Shown here piece by piece: positions 21,501 through 32,409 of a stretch of DNA of 64,000 bases. A program made the position numbers and the translations under genes. The notes beneath the pieces were generated by a model that saw nothing but the letters and a program-made list of their open reading frames with translations, was not told where the DNA came from and searched no databases. The stretch's first letter is position 1. Every line of letters begins with the position of its first letter. The stretch covers positions 124,001 through 188,000 of the forward strand of contig WNNJ02001107.1 of assembly GCA_012934845.2 (NCBI GenBank), in the 5' to 3' direction. The DNA is from Pomphorhynchus laevis. Taxonomy: Eukaryota; Acanthocephala; Palaeacanthocephala; Echinorhynchida; Pomphorhynchidae.

Positions 21501-24500
21501 TTCATCTAGTCTTCACTGATGACTGGGCGATTACGTGCAGAGCGCAACGCTCGAAAACATGTAGAAACCATCCTCGCCAGCCTGATCCTGATCTTCGAGC
21601 TCAACATTTTCAGCTCAATTTTATAGCTAGACACGATTTTCTTCGCTGTTATTAATAAGGCAATACTACGGAGGAAAATAGTACATTATTTTCCTCGCCT
21701 ACAGAGCAAGAGAATATGGTAGGAACTAAAGAGGCCCGTTCGACTTGAGTTACAAGCTCAATGTATTTCCTCCTCTCGTCGCTAGTGGTATTCACAGCTG
21801 GCATTTGGTTCCTTAAAGAGATTAGACGGAGCGTGTAAATTGTATACACAAATGTCAACGAATGTTCGATCCGTCCTATCTCTGAAAAGACCCGCGCATG
21901 CTATATCTAAACTAGCCTCTCTTTCCGTCGTCGTTGAGGGACACTCGAAACTAATACCAGCTCTGATCAGAGTCAGCATTGGTTCGACCTGAACGTCGTG
22001 GCAAACTATTGTCAACTCTGAGACAATCATATTGCGAACGCAGTCGTGACGCATCGAGGGTAAGCCTCCGAGCGGGCAAGAGAGGGCGTGCTGGAGAGTG
22101 TTCGATAGACCGCATTGACAGCATTTCGGGATGTCCGGGTTTGCTAGTTCCATATCGTGCTAGTATGGCATCGCGAAACTCCTCATTACTAAGCCGTGTG
22201 TCGTTTTGGTCAGACGGATATCTATGCAGATGCACTACGCATTGCCGCATATGCAACCATGCTTTTAAAGTTTTGGGAAGCGCGGCTAAGTGCATTTGAT
22301 CTTCGTTCAGTCTCTGTGGGTTGGCGCTGCTCTCTTAGTAGTTGACACGCCTCGGTAATAAGTGTACCAGGTTCTTACTATGCTGCCTGTCCGCATACGT
22401 AGCACACACCTGCAAGGAGGCAGAATATTCAGATGCAGTTGTCGTTGTTGGATAATCTAACCGAAAACCGCCATTTCGGATCTTCATAGAAAGGATAGCA
22501 ATCAGTGGATCGCCGTAATTAGAACATGTAATCTACAATTCTTGAAGAAAAGCGAGCATTTCAGTCATTAATGGTTCGAACCAAGACGGAGAACAGTTGC
22601 AAAAGCGTTGTAAATGTTTCCATCTCTGCTGAAAAGACTTTAGCAACGCGAAAACTGCCAATTGAGTTTGAAACCGTCAATCTCTCTTAGTTTCGACAAA
22701 TGGGTCGACTAACTTAGACACGACATACTTGACCGTCTCAGCACAAAATGCATTATTTCCGACCGGAGCGCTAGGGATTATTAATCTATCAGGCGATGAG
22801 GACAGGCACTCATCTTTGAAAATCATCCTGACTCTCTCGATATCCGCACCGTTTGTGTATAAGTTGCATTTTGCGCGTTAATGTAGAACCCATATTTAGG
22901 GCCGTTAATTTTTAGGAATCGGAATGCCTCGAGCACTTGTTCAGGGGACCAACCATATTACCGTCTTCTGTGTACCATAGTTGGCGAACATTGGTGAAAT
23001 TGTCTTGTGCTTGGATAATCAGGGACACAATTGCAGCTGCAAAGGCTGTCATTGAGAGAACGTCGCCCTGTGTGAAACCATCACGCGACCAAATTACTTC
23101 CTTTTCAACAATCATTCTTGTCGGCTCGCGATAGAGGTTGAAGCGAATATTCGATTGGGCAGGACATATCATAGCCATATTCCGCAATGCCGTTTTTATG
23201 CACACACGATTAAAAGCGTTGTCTGCATCGATGGATAGGGCGATCGAGTGTGGATTAGACGCTAATGATTTTCGTACATGATGGATCACAAACTCTGTGC
23301 CCGCCCGCTGACCTGCACACATTTGCAGTGAGCTACAAACCTTTTGCATGTGAGGTTGGGCGATACTGAGTACAGCCTTTGAAACGATGCGTTTGGAGAC
23401 GTATTCTATGCTGATGGGTCTTACTCCGTGGTTCTTGCTAAGCGCAACAAGGCGGCTCTCGGTAAGCGCTTCCATGGTGCAATCCATGATAGTCACGGTA
23501 GACAGAGCTCTGGCGAACGTGGCCAGCGAATTAGCGAGTTTCAGGGACTCATCGCCAAAATTTGTTAACATCAAGTTCCACGAATATGCATCCACTCCAG
23601 ACGGGCCAGCGCTTCCTTTTGTCTTCTTAGCCATGGCGATTATCACAGAATGGTCAATCGCGTCAAAATGTATTGGACGGAATGCACCTGGAAATGCGAT
23701 GGGGGAGGTCACTATCGCATCGGGATGTTTCTGCAACAGGATGTCACGAACAGTGCCCTTATCAGTGACATCGCTGGGATTTAAGATGATTCCAAAACCT
23801 GGGTCCTCCTGTAGAAACTTCATCGCTGAGGATAGTTTGCCACTGAGCACCATCTTCTTAAACATTCTTGCACGATTCATTTTTGGACGTGGACGGCTCA
23901 GATTAAGGATAAGCGCCTGGAGGCTTCGAGCTTCAAAAAGCAAAGAATCAAGATAGCGAGAATGCCACTATGCCAACCACCGAGGCAGGGTTTGTTTGAG
24001 CTTTTTTGGATTCGACTTCGGAAGTCGCTGCAAAATCAATTGGCAGAAAATGACAGCATACTTTAGAGATCACTCATTTACTAGGCTAATTCGTAGATGG
24101 TAGCCAGCTCGCTTATGACGTTTTTGACTCGCTACACCGCGAAAGCCTGAACAGGTTTGGTCGCCATAGGATGATTTCATCGAAGATAGCATTCAGAGTG
24201 CAGTGCGATACTCTGGTGTATTCTCGTTGTGTTGCGCTTTCACTTGTGAGGACCGTATTTTGATGACTGATAAGTCCCGCTATTGGCGGCTCAACTCGCG
24301 TTAAAGGAATATTTGGTATGGTAGCGGGAATGGAATTAGCTGACACGCTATTAGGCTCACTTGAAACACTTAAGGTGGATGGCACCTCACGTTTGTTGGA
24401 GCAGTTGAATGTATGACAATTCGTACAATGTCGCCCAGTCTTTGCACACCGGCATCCTTTGCATTTGGCTGCGGTGCCATTGCAGGTGCAGCAAATGATT

Positions 24501-27500
24501 GCTGTGTTGGGTCGACCCTTAGGCATAGTCCCTAAGGCGCTGGAACTGCTTCCAGAATAAGCTGGACGATTATGTAATTAATATATTTACTTATAACTTG
24601 ACAATAGAAATATTATAATTGTCGTTGTAGGTTTGTTATGTATTTATCAGTGTAATGTATAGATAATATCAATGTAGGTAGAATCTCGCTGCTCGATGCT
24701 CGTTGCTTGCATGTTATGATTGTAAGAATTATAACCAAGACAACTTTTAACGTCTATTTACTTTAACATTGTATGTTATTTATCTAAAACTTTTCTAAGT
24801 TGTAAGTAGTTAGTAATCAAGAAAGTTTAAACTCAATAAATAAAAAAAATAATTAAATAATAAAATAATTTATTATTAATAAAAAAAATTTATTATTTTT
24901 ATTTATAATTTATTTGTCTATCTACTATGACTTTAATCACAATAATTTATAATTACGCACTTACCATTAGTTAATAGACCCTGATAGGTTATTCAGTACT
25001 CGGATTTGGAATGAATCCTGATTTTTAAAGAATTATTAAAAAGTGATATTACTTTAGTAATTTTTAACAAAGAACGCATTGCTGCGTTAGCTGCACAAAT
25101 CCGCTACTCAACCTCCTTGATGTTCCTGCAGTCCCTCGAGAACAATACCCCAAGATACTTGAAATCCTACACATCAGGAAGAACCTTTTCCCCGATCCGG
25201 ATTGACATTGGCATCTGAATCCGAGACGAACACATAGAGACAGTTTTGGAAATACTAACCAACATCTCTGCAGCTTGGCATTCCATTGTGAATCGATATA
25301 TTAGGCATTGTAAGTAATCAGGACAAGAAGCCAACAAGACAACGTTATCTGCAAAAAGTAGAGATGATATCCTGATGGAACCGAACTGAATAACCGGCAT
25401 CCGTCAGAGCAGCCCGTCTCGAAATTTTGTCTATGTAAACAAGAAACAAAAGTGGAGACAAAGGACAACCCTGAATAAGCTCAAAGCCTATTGGACATTA
25501 TTTTTTATAGTAACGCTTAGGATATTTTCCGAGTTGCATAGTTTCATGCTAATTTTCATGTTAAATTATCAATTAATATTGATAATTTAATACTAAGTTT
25601 CATGTCAATTAATCATTTTAATGCTAATTTGTTTCATTCTAATTTTCTTCGTACTAATTTTTTCATTCTAATTTTCATCTTAAATTATCAATTAATATTG
25701 ATAATTTAATAAATTAAATATGAAAATCTTATATTTTTTATAAAATAATTATAAAATTTTTAATTTGTGATATTTATTTCAAAGATGTTTGTGCAGTAAC
25801 TATAAATTGCTAAAAATAAACTTACAGTCAAAACGTTGCTGTAAGTAAAAATTTTCGTAACGGTCTATGTATCAACGAGAACAAATATTTCAGATACACA
25901 TTCTCTTTAAGCGTGAGAGCCAACGAATTAGAAGTCTTGAAATATTGTTCTATGCATTTTTTTCTGCTTCTTTTAAATTTAACTTTGATGTGCCAAAATT
26001 ATACATTTTACTTTGCTCAATAGCTAGAAACGGAGTAGTTCCAAAATTTTAATCATAAATTAAGACGCTAATTGACCACAAATCAGTTGATAAACCATAT
26101 CCTCTTTGTAAAATTATCTCTGGTGCTAGATACTCTGGAGTTCCACATAATGCATGTGGTCGGCCTTGAATATGTTTCGCAAAACCGAAATCCGTGAGCT
26201 TAATATACTCATTACCTTCAAGAAGTATTTTGACTTCTTGAATGAGGAAGTGACTTCTATAAATATGAGTGAATATAGTGATATTTATAGCTTCTATAAA
26301 TATAGTGACTTCTATAATATATGACTTATATAATTTATATCATTATCTGATGACAAAATGTTCCGTTTATAAAGTTCGTATTTTAGATAACATTCGATAA
26401 AGTTTACATTGTGTGAATATGCTTTAATTTACAAATGAGAGCTCACAGACAGCAATACAGTCTTTTCAAATACAAATTTTAATTTTTGAATTTTTATCTC
26501 GTATTTTAGAATTTTGGTTGATATCTACCAATATTAAAAAATAAAGAACACCCATTTAGATATTTAACTACTTCGATGTTTATTGCGAGCATTCTTTTAC
26601 GTGTTTTAGATGTATCAACTTTTAATATGATATTTCGAATCTCGTTATTATATTTAGAAACTTTTTAAACTTAATTTTTATTATATAATTATTGAGATAA
26701 TATCTAACTTAACATGTTGCTTTTGATTATAAGCTATTTAAAGATTTCAAAATATTACAAATTCCAATTCAAGATTTTCTACGCACTTACCATAGACCCT
26801 GATAGATTATTAAGTACTCGGATTTGGAATGAATCCTGATTTTTTAATGAAAAAAGCAGAATTATGAAATTCAATTTTATAGCTTTTATTTCTAGCTTTT
26901 ATTGAATACTTTTTTTAGTATTAGTCGACTGACTAGTGCCAGTTTTTGTCAATTTGCAATAGTGAAACTATTCATTTATGCGCCGATACGGTAACAAAAT
27001 GTTGTGATGTTTCTGTTACATAATGCTCATCGTTTGCACAAAGAGTATAGAATTGTCTATTTAATTTTTTATTAAAAATTATATAATTTTTCATTTAAAT
27101 ATTTGCGATTTCGGCAATTTGATGCGATTATATACATTGCTAATTTAAAGGGTGATTGCGTTTTAAATGAAGAGAAGTGCAATCAGTTATGTGATCGAAT
27201 ACGAGCCGAGTGTGGTCATACCTGTGCACAAAATTGTCACGGTATTGCTGATTGTCCAACTACAGTATGTCAAAGCAAAGTCATTGCATGCGTGAGTAGT
27301 ATTTCTAGTTTTGTATTTTTAATGTCGTTATAATACTTTTAAATGCAATAAAATATAAAAGATATAACTTTAATTGCTTAAATTAATATTTTAATTTATT
27401 AATTTAATTTATAAATACATTAATATTTCAATTTATTAAGCTAATGTATTAATATTGCAATTTGTTAATTGAATTTATAAATACATATTTCATAAAAATT

Positions 27501-30500
27501 GACTTTTATTTTAAATTTCAATTTTAAATTTTTATAATTTAAAAATTAAAATTTTTAAATTATAAAATTTTTAAATTACATCAAGATTACAAAGTAATCT
27601 TGATGTGATAATCATCATCAGTAATCCTGATGATGATAGCAAGAGCTATCGAAATATATAATTTTTATCAAATAAAGGATAATTTCTGCTTCTTTGTTTC
27701 TGTAATAATTTTATAGTAACATTAATCAAACTACTAAATAAACATCCGATTAAAGTGGATCTCTTTAATTCAGTCTTCCTTTATAAATTAAAGAGGAATT
27801 ATTAAATTATGATAAATTCATAAATTTAATTCAAAAATTATATATGGCAAATTTAAAAAGTAAATTTCGAATAGCTTATGAATAAATCAATATTTAACCG
27901 GTATCAATAACACACCGCATGTTTCTATATTAAAGTAAGCTATTGATAATTAGATAATAAATACTTTGAGTATATATACTTGTATACTTGTATTTTGTTG
28001 ATTTACAAATTTATCTAAGTGCGGTTTGCAATGACTTTTTTGCATGTTAAAATGATTGCATGCGTTAAGAATAATATCTTCGCAAATTGTCGCTTTTATA
28101 AAAATTGTTTCTAGTTATTCCTTAACACTAAAATTGCATTTCATTGTCTTCATATTTGCAAAATAAAAATAAAATGTGAGGTTAAATATTTAGTTACAAT
28201 GGTTGCCATATTTGCTACCACGGCTAACAATCCTTTGCGGTATGGATAAAAATTAAAATTTTCCTAGATATTTCAATGAACACTATAACAAACGATTTTG
28301 TAATTTAATAAAAATTAAAATATTAATAGAATTTTATAAGTTTATCATATCAGGTTACTGAGTCCTCGTAGATTAAATTGTTTATAAATTAAACATAATG
28401 ATAAATTAAAATATAATAATTTAATAATAATAAATAATTTTATAATTTTATATAAGATTTCGTAAAACTTATATCAAGTGAAAATTTAAAATTGAAATTT
28501 CAAATAAAAGTCAATTTTTATGAAATATGTATTTATAAATTCAATTAACAAATTGCAATATTAATACATTAAATTAATAAATTGAAATATTAATGTATTT
28601 ATAAATTAAATTAATAAATTAAAATATTAATTTAAGCAATTAAAGTTATATCTTTTATATTTTATTCTTTTATATTTTATATTTTATTACTGATGATTAT
28701 CACATCAGGATTACTTTGTAATCCTGGTGTTGATAGGATGAGCTATCGAAATATAGAATTTTTATCTAATAAAGGATAATTTCTGCTTCTTTCCTGTAAT
28801 AACTTTATATTTGAAATGGAAGAAGATTATGGTTTTATTATTTATTATAAAATTATTAATTTTATCGTAAAAAATAATGAATTCTTCCAGATACAAATTA
28901 TTATCAACAAAATATAAATTCTTCTTGTACTCATAAACTTTGCATGATGTTTAGCTAATAGTTTGACTTGACAAATAAACAGAACCAATTAAAATCATTA
29001 CAGTTTATAATGTATACTAGTATCTTAAATGAAGTAGCAACGTAATTTTTATCAGCGTATTTAAAAAAATTGTTTTGATACAAATTGTTGATTTGTTGAT
29101 TTTGTCTTCAGTAGAGTTCAAATAATATAATTTTATGCATAGTGTGGATGTGGTAGGATTAAGCAACTTGCAATTTGTGGTATAGAGAGTCAACCAGAAA
29201 TAACGGATGCAGCACATGATAAAACAGACATGCCGGTTGTACGGTAATACTGCTATCTTATTTTAGTTAGTAGTGAGTGATTTTAACAGATTCCAGTGTG
29301 ATAAGGAATGTGTTCACCAGTCAAAACTAGCTAGAATGGCTGCTGCTTTGAAGATAAACTCTACTCCATCGATTCAGCCAACTGCCAATATTCAGTATGA
29401 TTTTACCGACAATATTAAGAACATAGCAAAAGAAATTGGAGTTGATTATGTGAAAGATATTGAATCGAAGCTAAAAGAATTTGTCAACGAAACAATTATA
29501 GTAAGTGAAAAGTCATTATAATGAGTCATGATAAAGTCATGACTCATCATTGTCATGACTTTTTCATTGTCCGGATAAAGTCGTTATAAAGTCATAAAAA
29601 TCAGTCATTCCTGATTAAAACTGTTAGATTAACTTCTAAAAATACATTTAATGTTCACCATTCTTTAGCTGCTATAACACACTTGAACTAAGTTATGCAC
29701 ATACAATGAGACATATCTCTATATATAGATCCATTTACGTGTAGTTTTAAAAATTTGATATTATTCATAAAGATTAATAAGCAATTTGTTTATAATGAAA
29801 TATTAAAATATTAAATATTATATATTAATATGTCATACTTTATGTATAAATTATATACAATTAGAATTAAAAATATGACATTAAAGAAAATAAAAAAAGC
29901 ATTTTTTTATTTGAACAGAGTTATATATGATTTGCTTAAGTTTTGTGCATCTTCAGCTATCGGATACACATCCGATAGCTGAAATGTGAGATAATTGCAA
30001 AAACTGTAAAATTTGTAATTTCTGTAAATTACAAAAAACATATTTATTTATCAAATAATTGATATAAAAAAATGTTTAAACTTGTTAAGATAGCTATCCC
30101 GTGTTTTATTTTGTAAACACAAATTATAATTTCGAAAATTTTAAATTATAATTTTAAATAAATTGTTGATGTTTTCTTTAAATAATCAAATTAACCGTTA
30201 ACTTGTGTAGTACTAAGTTATCACTACAAATGTGATCTAAAATGTCATTATAAGCTTTCAAAACGCGGCTTTATATAAAATCGCAATAGTTTTATATCGC
30301 TCGACTCATTTGCTAGTGGACTGGAAAACAAATATTAAATATCTATTTAGCGGTAATTGGCGCACAGCGGGGAATCGTAAACGATTAATTAAAGACACGT
30401 CATATATTTAAAAGCCACAAGAGAGCTGCAGCTATGTTTGTTGACAAAAATAGATCAACTTCGCTAGAAACAGTATTTTAGTATAAATTGCATGATTATA

Positions 30501-32350
30501 AGAATTATCGGAATTCGTTTACTTATTAAATCGTTATTTTTAATAAAACATATCCGAATCAGATAAATTGACGCGAAAGAAATCGTTATTATTTGTAAAT
30601 TTTACGAAATGATATTTGGCTTGTGAATGCTAAATATAATAATCCAATAAGTAAATAATAATTTAGTAATTTTTAGTTTTGGAATTAATACCGGCGTTTA
30701 TTTTTTAGCTGAAGCGCAATCAGAACACATTTCGATTTAAGCCTGTGGGTTGGAGAAAAAGACAGTTAATACATGAACTTGCTCCATACTATGGATGTAC
30801 TACTGTCGTCGAAGGAAAGGGTAATGCTCGCTATGTTGTGATCGATGGACAATTGTATGTTTATATTTTCTGGTGATTTTGTTAACAAAAATGTTTAAGT
30901 GGTTACTGTCATTTACCGATGCGAACACTATGTGATACATTGTGGGGAACGGAGACATACAAAATCCCACCTCCTGCTATGTACATGCAAAATAATGCAA
31001 CCGCTAGTTTACCTGCAACAACGATGTAAGTATTCTTAATCAATTCAGTGAGCTTAAAGCCTTAATTCATTTATTAACTTTGAATTTTAAATCCGAATGT
31101 GAATGTCAGTGACTTAAGTAATCACTCCGTTTCTAACTTTCAAGGCCGTTAAATTTATGTAGACAAACTTTAGCAGTATAAGAAAAACGGTTCATCATCA
31201 GTATAACACTCCAATTTTATAGGAATCAAGGTTAAAATGCATTAATAAATGATTTTGACTATTAAATTATTTATGATTGTACTTCCTTTTGTAGTAAATA
31301 CGTTTTAAAATGTTTAATGGATACTGTTTAATATATTAGAAACTTTAGTTGTTATCGAATGCATATATGATGCAGGACATACATTTATCTTCTTTTACAC
31401 GAAATTGCTTGAACAATTTCTATAAAATACTCGTTTTAAGCAAACTCTAATTTGTGCTTCTTGCCTATTGGAACTTGCAGTTTACTAAATTTGAATTACT
31501 TTAAAATCTGTTGTCAGGAAAATCTAGCCAGACCTTTTTAAAATAATAACATGACCTTTAGTGAACCAATTTGTTTTACTACCGATTAATCATAAGTAAA
31601 TTCTTGGTCACTTGTTTTAGGTTTTTGGATGGTCATTCTCACAAGGATGACCATCTCTCAATGATGACCATTTTCTTGGCGATTTTAAATGCCTTTTTGA
31701 TCTTAAGACAGTAATGTCGTGATAAATCATTAAATTATTTTAATTTATCAAAAATGTTTTTGACGGTTGGCCTCAACAAGAGCCGGTATTTCATATTCAG
31801 CTTTTTTGTTTTTAATATAATGCATATTGATGAGCTGTATGTTTTAAACCGGCTTTTCGTTGTTTAGTCAAACTAAATAAAGCAGTTAGTAAAGCAGATA
31901 ATTAGATAGCATTCGCTACTTACACGCTTAGCGATATGCGTGCTATCAAAACAACCTTACATTATACGAGGTTTCGTGGTCATGGTCACGCGTAGAGATA
32001 TGCGTGCTATCAAAACAACATTATATTATGCGAGGTTTCGTGATTATAGATTGTGTAAATCACAATTTTATTTACTAAATTTGATACCGTCTCACGGTAT
32101 AATTTTATTATAGCGCTTACCACTTTGGTAATTGAACGGAACCACTTCTTGTATTAGCATTTACATTTCAATGATTATAATGAATCTTCAGTTAATTTTT
32201 TAGTAAAACATTCATTCATTAAATTCAGACAATTTGCGATACTCAATATATTAGTCAGTTATTCGTATATTTAGGACGAACGACGATAATTTAAATGAAG
32301 AAGTCAACCAGAAGAAAACCTTTGCTTCGATGTTTGCAAAGACTAAATGA
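15532..32350 (+). CDS. stc: Shuttle craft / NFX1-type zinc finger transcription regulator, complete, 16 exons
   Basis: Exons: 15532-15632, 15676-15773, 17446-17517, 17566-17677, 17726-17940, 18892-19200, 19247-19374, 19961-20144, 20592-20791, 20875-20949, 27151-27291, 29143-29243, 29278-29500, 30709-30854, 30900-31025, 32275-32350 (TGA). All phases agree, giving 768 aa. The N-terminal RING reads [28 protein letters not shown]. Repeated NFX1 fingers follow ([71 protein letters not shown]), then FQCDKEC and an R3H-like segment ([21 protein letters not shown]). The family comprises nuclear DNA/RNA-binding regulators, NFX1 with RING E3 activity. It lacks the long N-terminal region of fly and human proteins. 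The exon 12/13 join could instead be 29235/29267. Confidence 0.92.
15633..15675 (+). other. Minimal introns of stc (example: 43 bp)
   Basis: Intron 1 is 43 bp; introns 3, 4, 6 and 14 (17518-17565, 17678-17725, 19201-19246, 30855-30899) are 48, 48, 46 and 45 bp. All have GT-AG ends and keep phase. This is near the lower size limit for animal spliceosomal introns. Confidence 0.85.
15774..17445 (+). other. stc intron 2, AT-rich
   Basis: Contains AT microsatellite-like palindromes around 16570-16690 (runs of ATGATAT/ATATCAT) and a local repeat of ACCGAATTCG(A/G)TATTTGGT at about 16788 and 16862. No gene seen. Confidence 0.5.
17941..18891 (+). other. stc intron 5, AT-rich
   Basis: Perfect hairpin at 18253-18284 (14-bp arms, loop GAAG). 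No exon or mobile element recognised. Confidence 0.5.
19652..19733 (+). repeat. 41-bp exact tandem duplication in stc intron 7
   Basis: CATGCGATTCGGCAATTCGA and the following 21 bases occur at 19652-19692 and again at 19693-19733 without a difference, so the duplication is recent. Confidence 0.95.
21782..22153 (-). pseudogene. Zinc knuckle and restriction-like nuclease of the LINE
   Basis: 123 aa. [18 protein letters not shown] forms the zinc knuckle; [13 protein letters not shown] follows; [12 protein letters not shown] and [16 protein letters not shown] supply the acidic nuclease motifs. It would nick target DNA for target-primed reverse transcription. Confidence 0.75.
22912..23943 (-). 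pseudogene. LINE reverse transcriptase
   Basis: 343 aa. Visible motifs: [35 protein letters not shown] (RT2), [12 protein letters not shown] string [30 protein letters not shown] (motif A), [14 protein letters not shown] (motif B), and [11 protein letters not shown] where YADDG is expected (motif C). The first catalytic Asp of motif C is Glu here, so this copy is probably inactive; the frame is lost soon after. Confidence 0.75.
24113..24526 (-). pseudogene. Cys-rich N-terminal region of the R2-like LINE
   Basis: 137 aa starting [13 protein letters not shown]. The string [20 protein letters not shown] is the Cys-rich N-terminal motif often found at the start of this LINE type (C..C.C.K.GR.C.NC). 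The rest is Ser/Thr/Pro-rich linker. Confidence 0.6.
24955..25029 (+). repeat. ~70-bp direct repeat, copy 1
   Basis: ACGCACTTACCAT...GACCCTGATAGGTTATT...ACTCGGATTTGGAATGAATC. Recurs at 26781-26847. The two copies bracket 1.75 kb containing the LINE piece and the kinase fragment. Confidence 0.85.
25060..25500 (-). mobile_element. Fragment of a second LINE reverse transcriptase
   Basis: Minus-strand translation gives [20 protein letters not shown] (motif B: QGCPLSP), then [19 protein letters not shown] (motif C: FADN for FADD) and [25 protein letters not shown]. These are in the right order for an APE-type or R2-like LINE RT. Only about 440 bp remain. Confidence 0.7.
25860..26240 (-). pseudogene. 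AGC protein kinase fragment (PKA/PKG-like), decayed
   Basis: Minus-strand translation reads [20 protein letters not shown] (DFG motif), [14 protein letters not shown] (P+1 loop with APE), [17 protein letters not shown], then a stop, [15 protein letters not shown] and [15 protein letters not shown] with further stops. This is the activation segment and C-lobe of a PKA/PKG-type AGC kinase. Upstream subdomains are not found. It is a broken exon or retrocopy lying antisense in the stc intron, bracketed by 70-bp direct repeats. DLWS for the usual D.W(S/A) is normal. Confidence 0.7.
26781..26847 (+). repeat. ~70-bp direct repeat, copy 2
   Basis: Second copy of 24955-25029, about 90% identical, lacking a 6-7 base stretch after ACGCACTTACCAT. 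Confidence 0.85.
27349..28812. repeat. Inverted and direct repeat pair in stc intron 11
   Basis: 27349-27535 is the inverse of about 28481-28672 (AAATATAAAAGATATAAC against its complement). The blocks just outside them, 27594-27715 and 28718-28812, are direct repeats of each other (GAGCTATCGAAATATA, AAAGGATAATTTCTGCTTCT). Perfect small hairpins sit at 27578-27606 and 27611-27637. Probably two copies of an AT-rich MITE-like element with local rearrangement. Confidence 0.65.
29501..30708 (+). other. stc intron 13
   Basis: Contains a GAGTCATGA/TCATGACTC hairpin near 29540 and a perfect hairpin at 29952-29983 (14-bp arms, loop ACAC). The less AT-rich stretch 30240-30460 was searched for an exon; none fits the protein. 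Confidence 0.5.
31925..32048 (+). repeat. 64-bp direct repeat, two copies, in stc intron 15
   Basis: GATATGCGTGCTATCAAAAC begins at 31933 and 31997; the following ACA...GAGGTTTCGTG is shared. A few differences separate the copies. Confidence 0.85.
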
Positions 32351-32396
32351 CATTTCTGCTATATTGAAATTTAAACTTTATTATTTGGTCGGTATT

Positions 32397-32402
32397 AATA
32401 AA
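32397..32402 (+). terminator. Likely stc polyadenylation signal
   Basis: AATAAA 47 bases after the TGA stop codon. It is the first such hexamer downstream of the CDS. Confidence 0.5.
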
Positions 32403-32409
32403 AGTTAGT

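Larger units (their letters stand above)
21500..24540 (-). mobile_element. R2-like LINE with restriction-like endonuclease, decayed
   Basis: GC-rich block on the minus strand. Order: Cys-rich N-terminus (24526-24113), reverse transcriptase (23943-22912), CCHC zinc knuckle and restriction-like nuclease (22153-21782), then a C-terminal tail ([21 protein letters not shown], 21780-21660). Nuclease after RT with a CX2CX7H knuckle is the layout of R2/NeSL/Hero-type LINEs. Several frame breaks are seen: after LWYTEDGN, and between the nuclease and the tail. Related pieces lie at 56.1-56.6 and 57.1-57.5 kb. Confidence 0.8.
20950..27150 (+). other. stc intron 10, 6.2 kb, filled with mobile elements
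   Basis: Exons 10 and 11 join in phase and the protein reads [14 protein letters not shown], as in NFX1, so no exon is missing. The intron carries an R2-like LINE (21.5-24.5 kb), a second LINE piece (25.1-25.5 kb) and a kinase fragment (25.9-26.2 kb) between 70-bp direct repeats. Confidence 0.85.

Noticed and set aside
30240-30460. Extra stc exon in intron 13
   Set aside because: Exons 13 and 14 already join in phase into the R3H-like region and no frame here fits NFX1 proteins.
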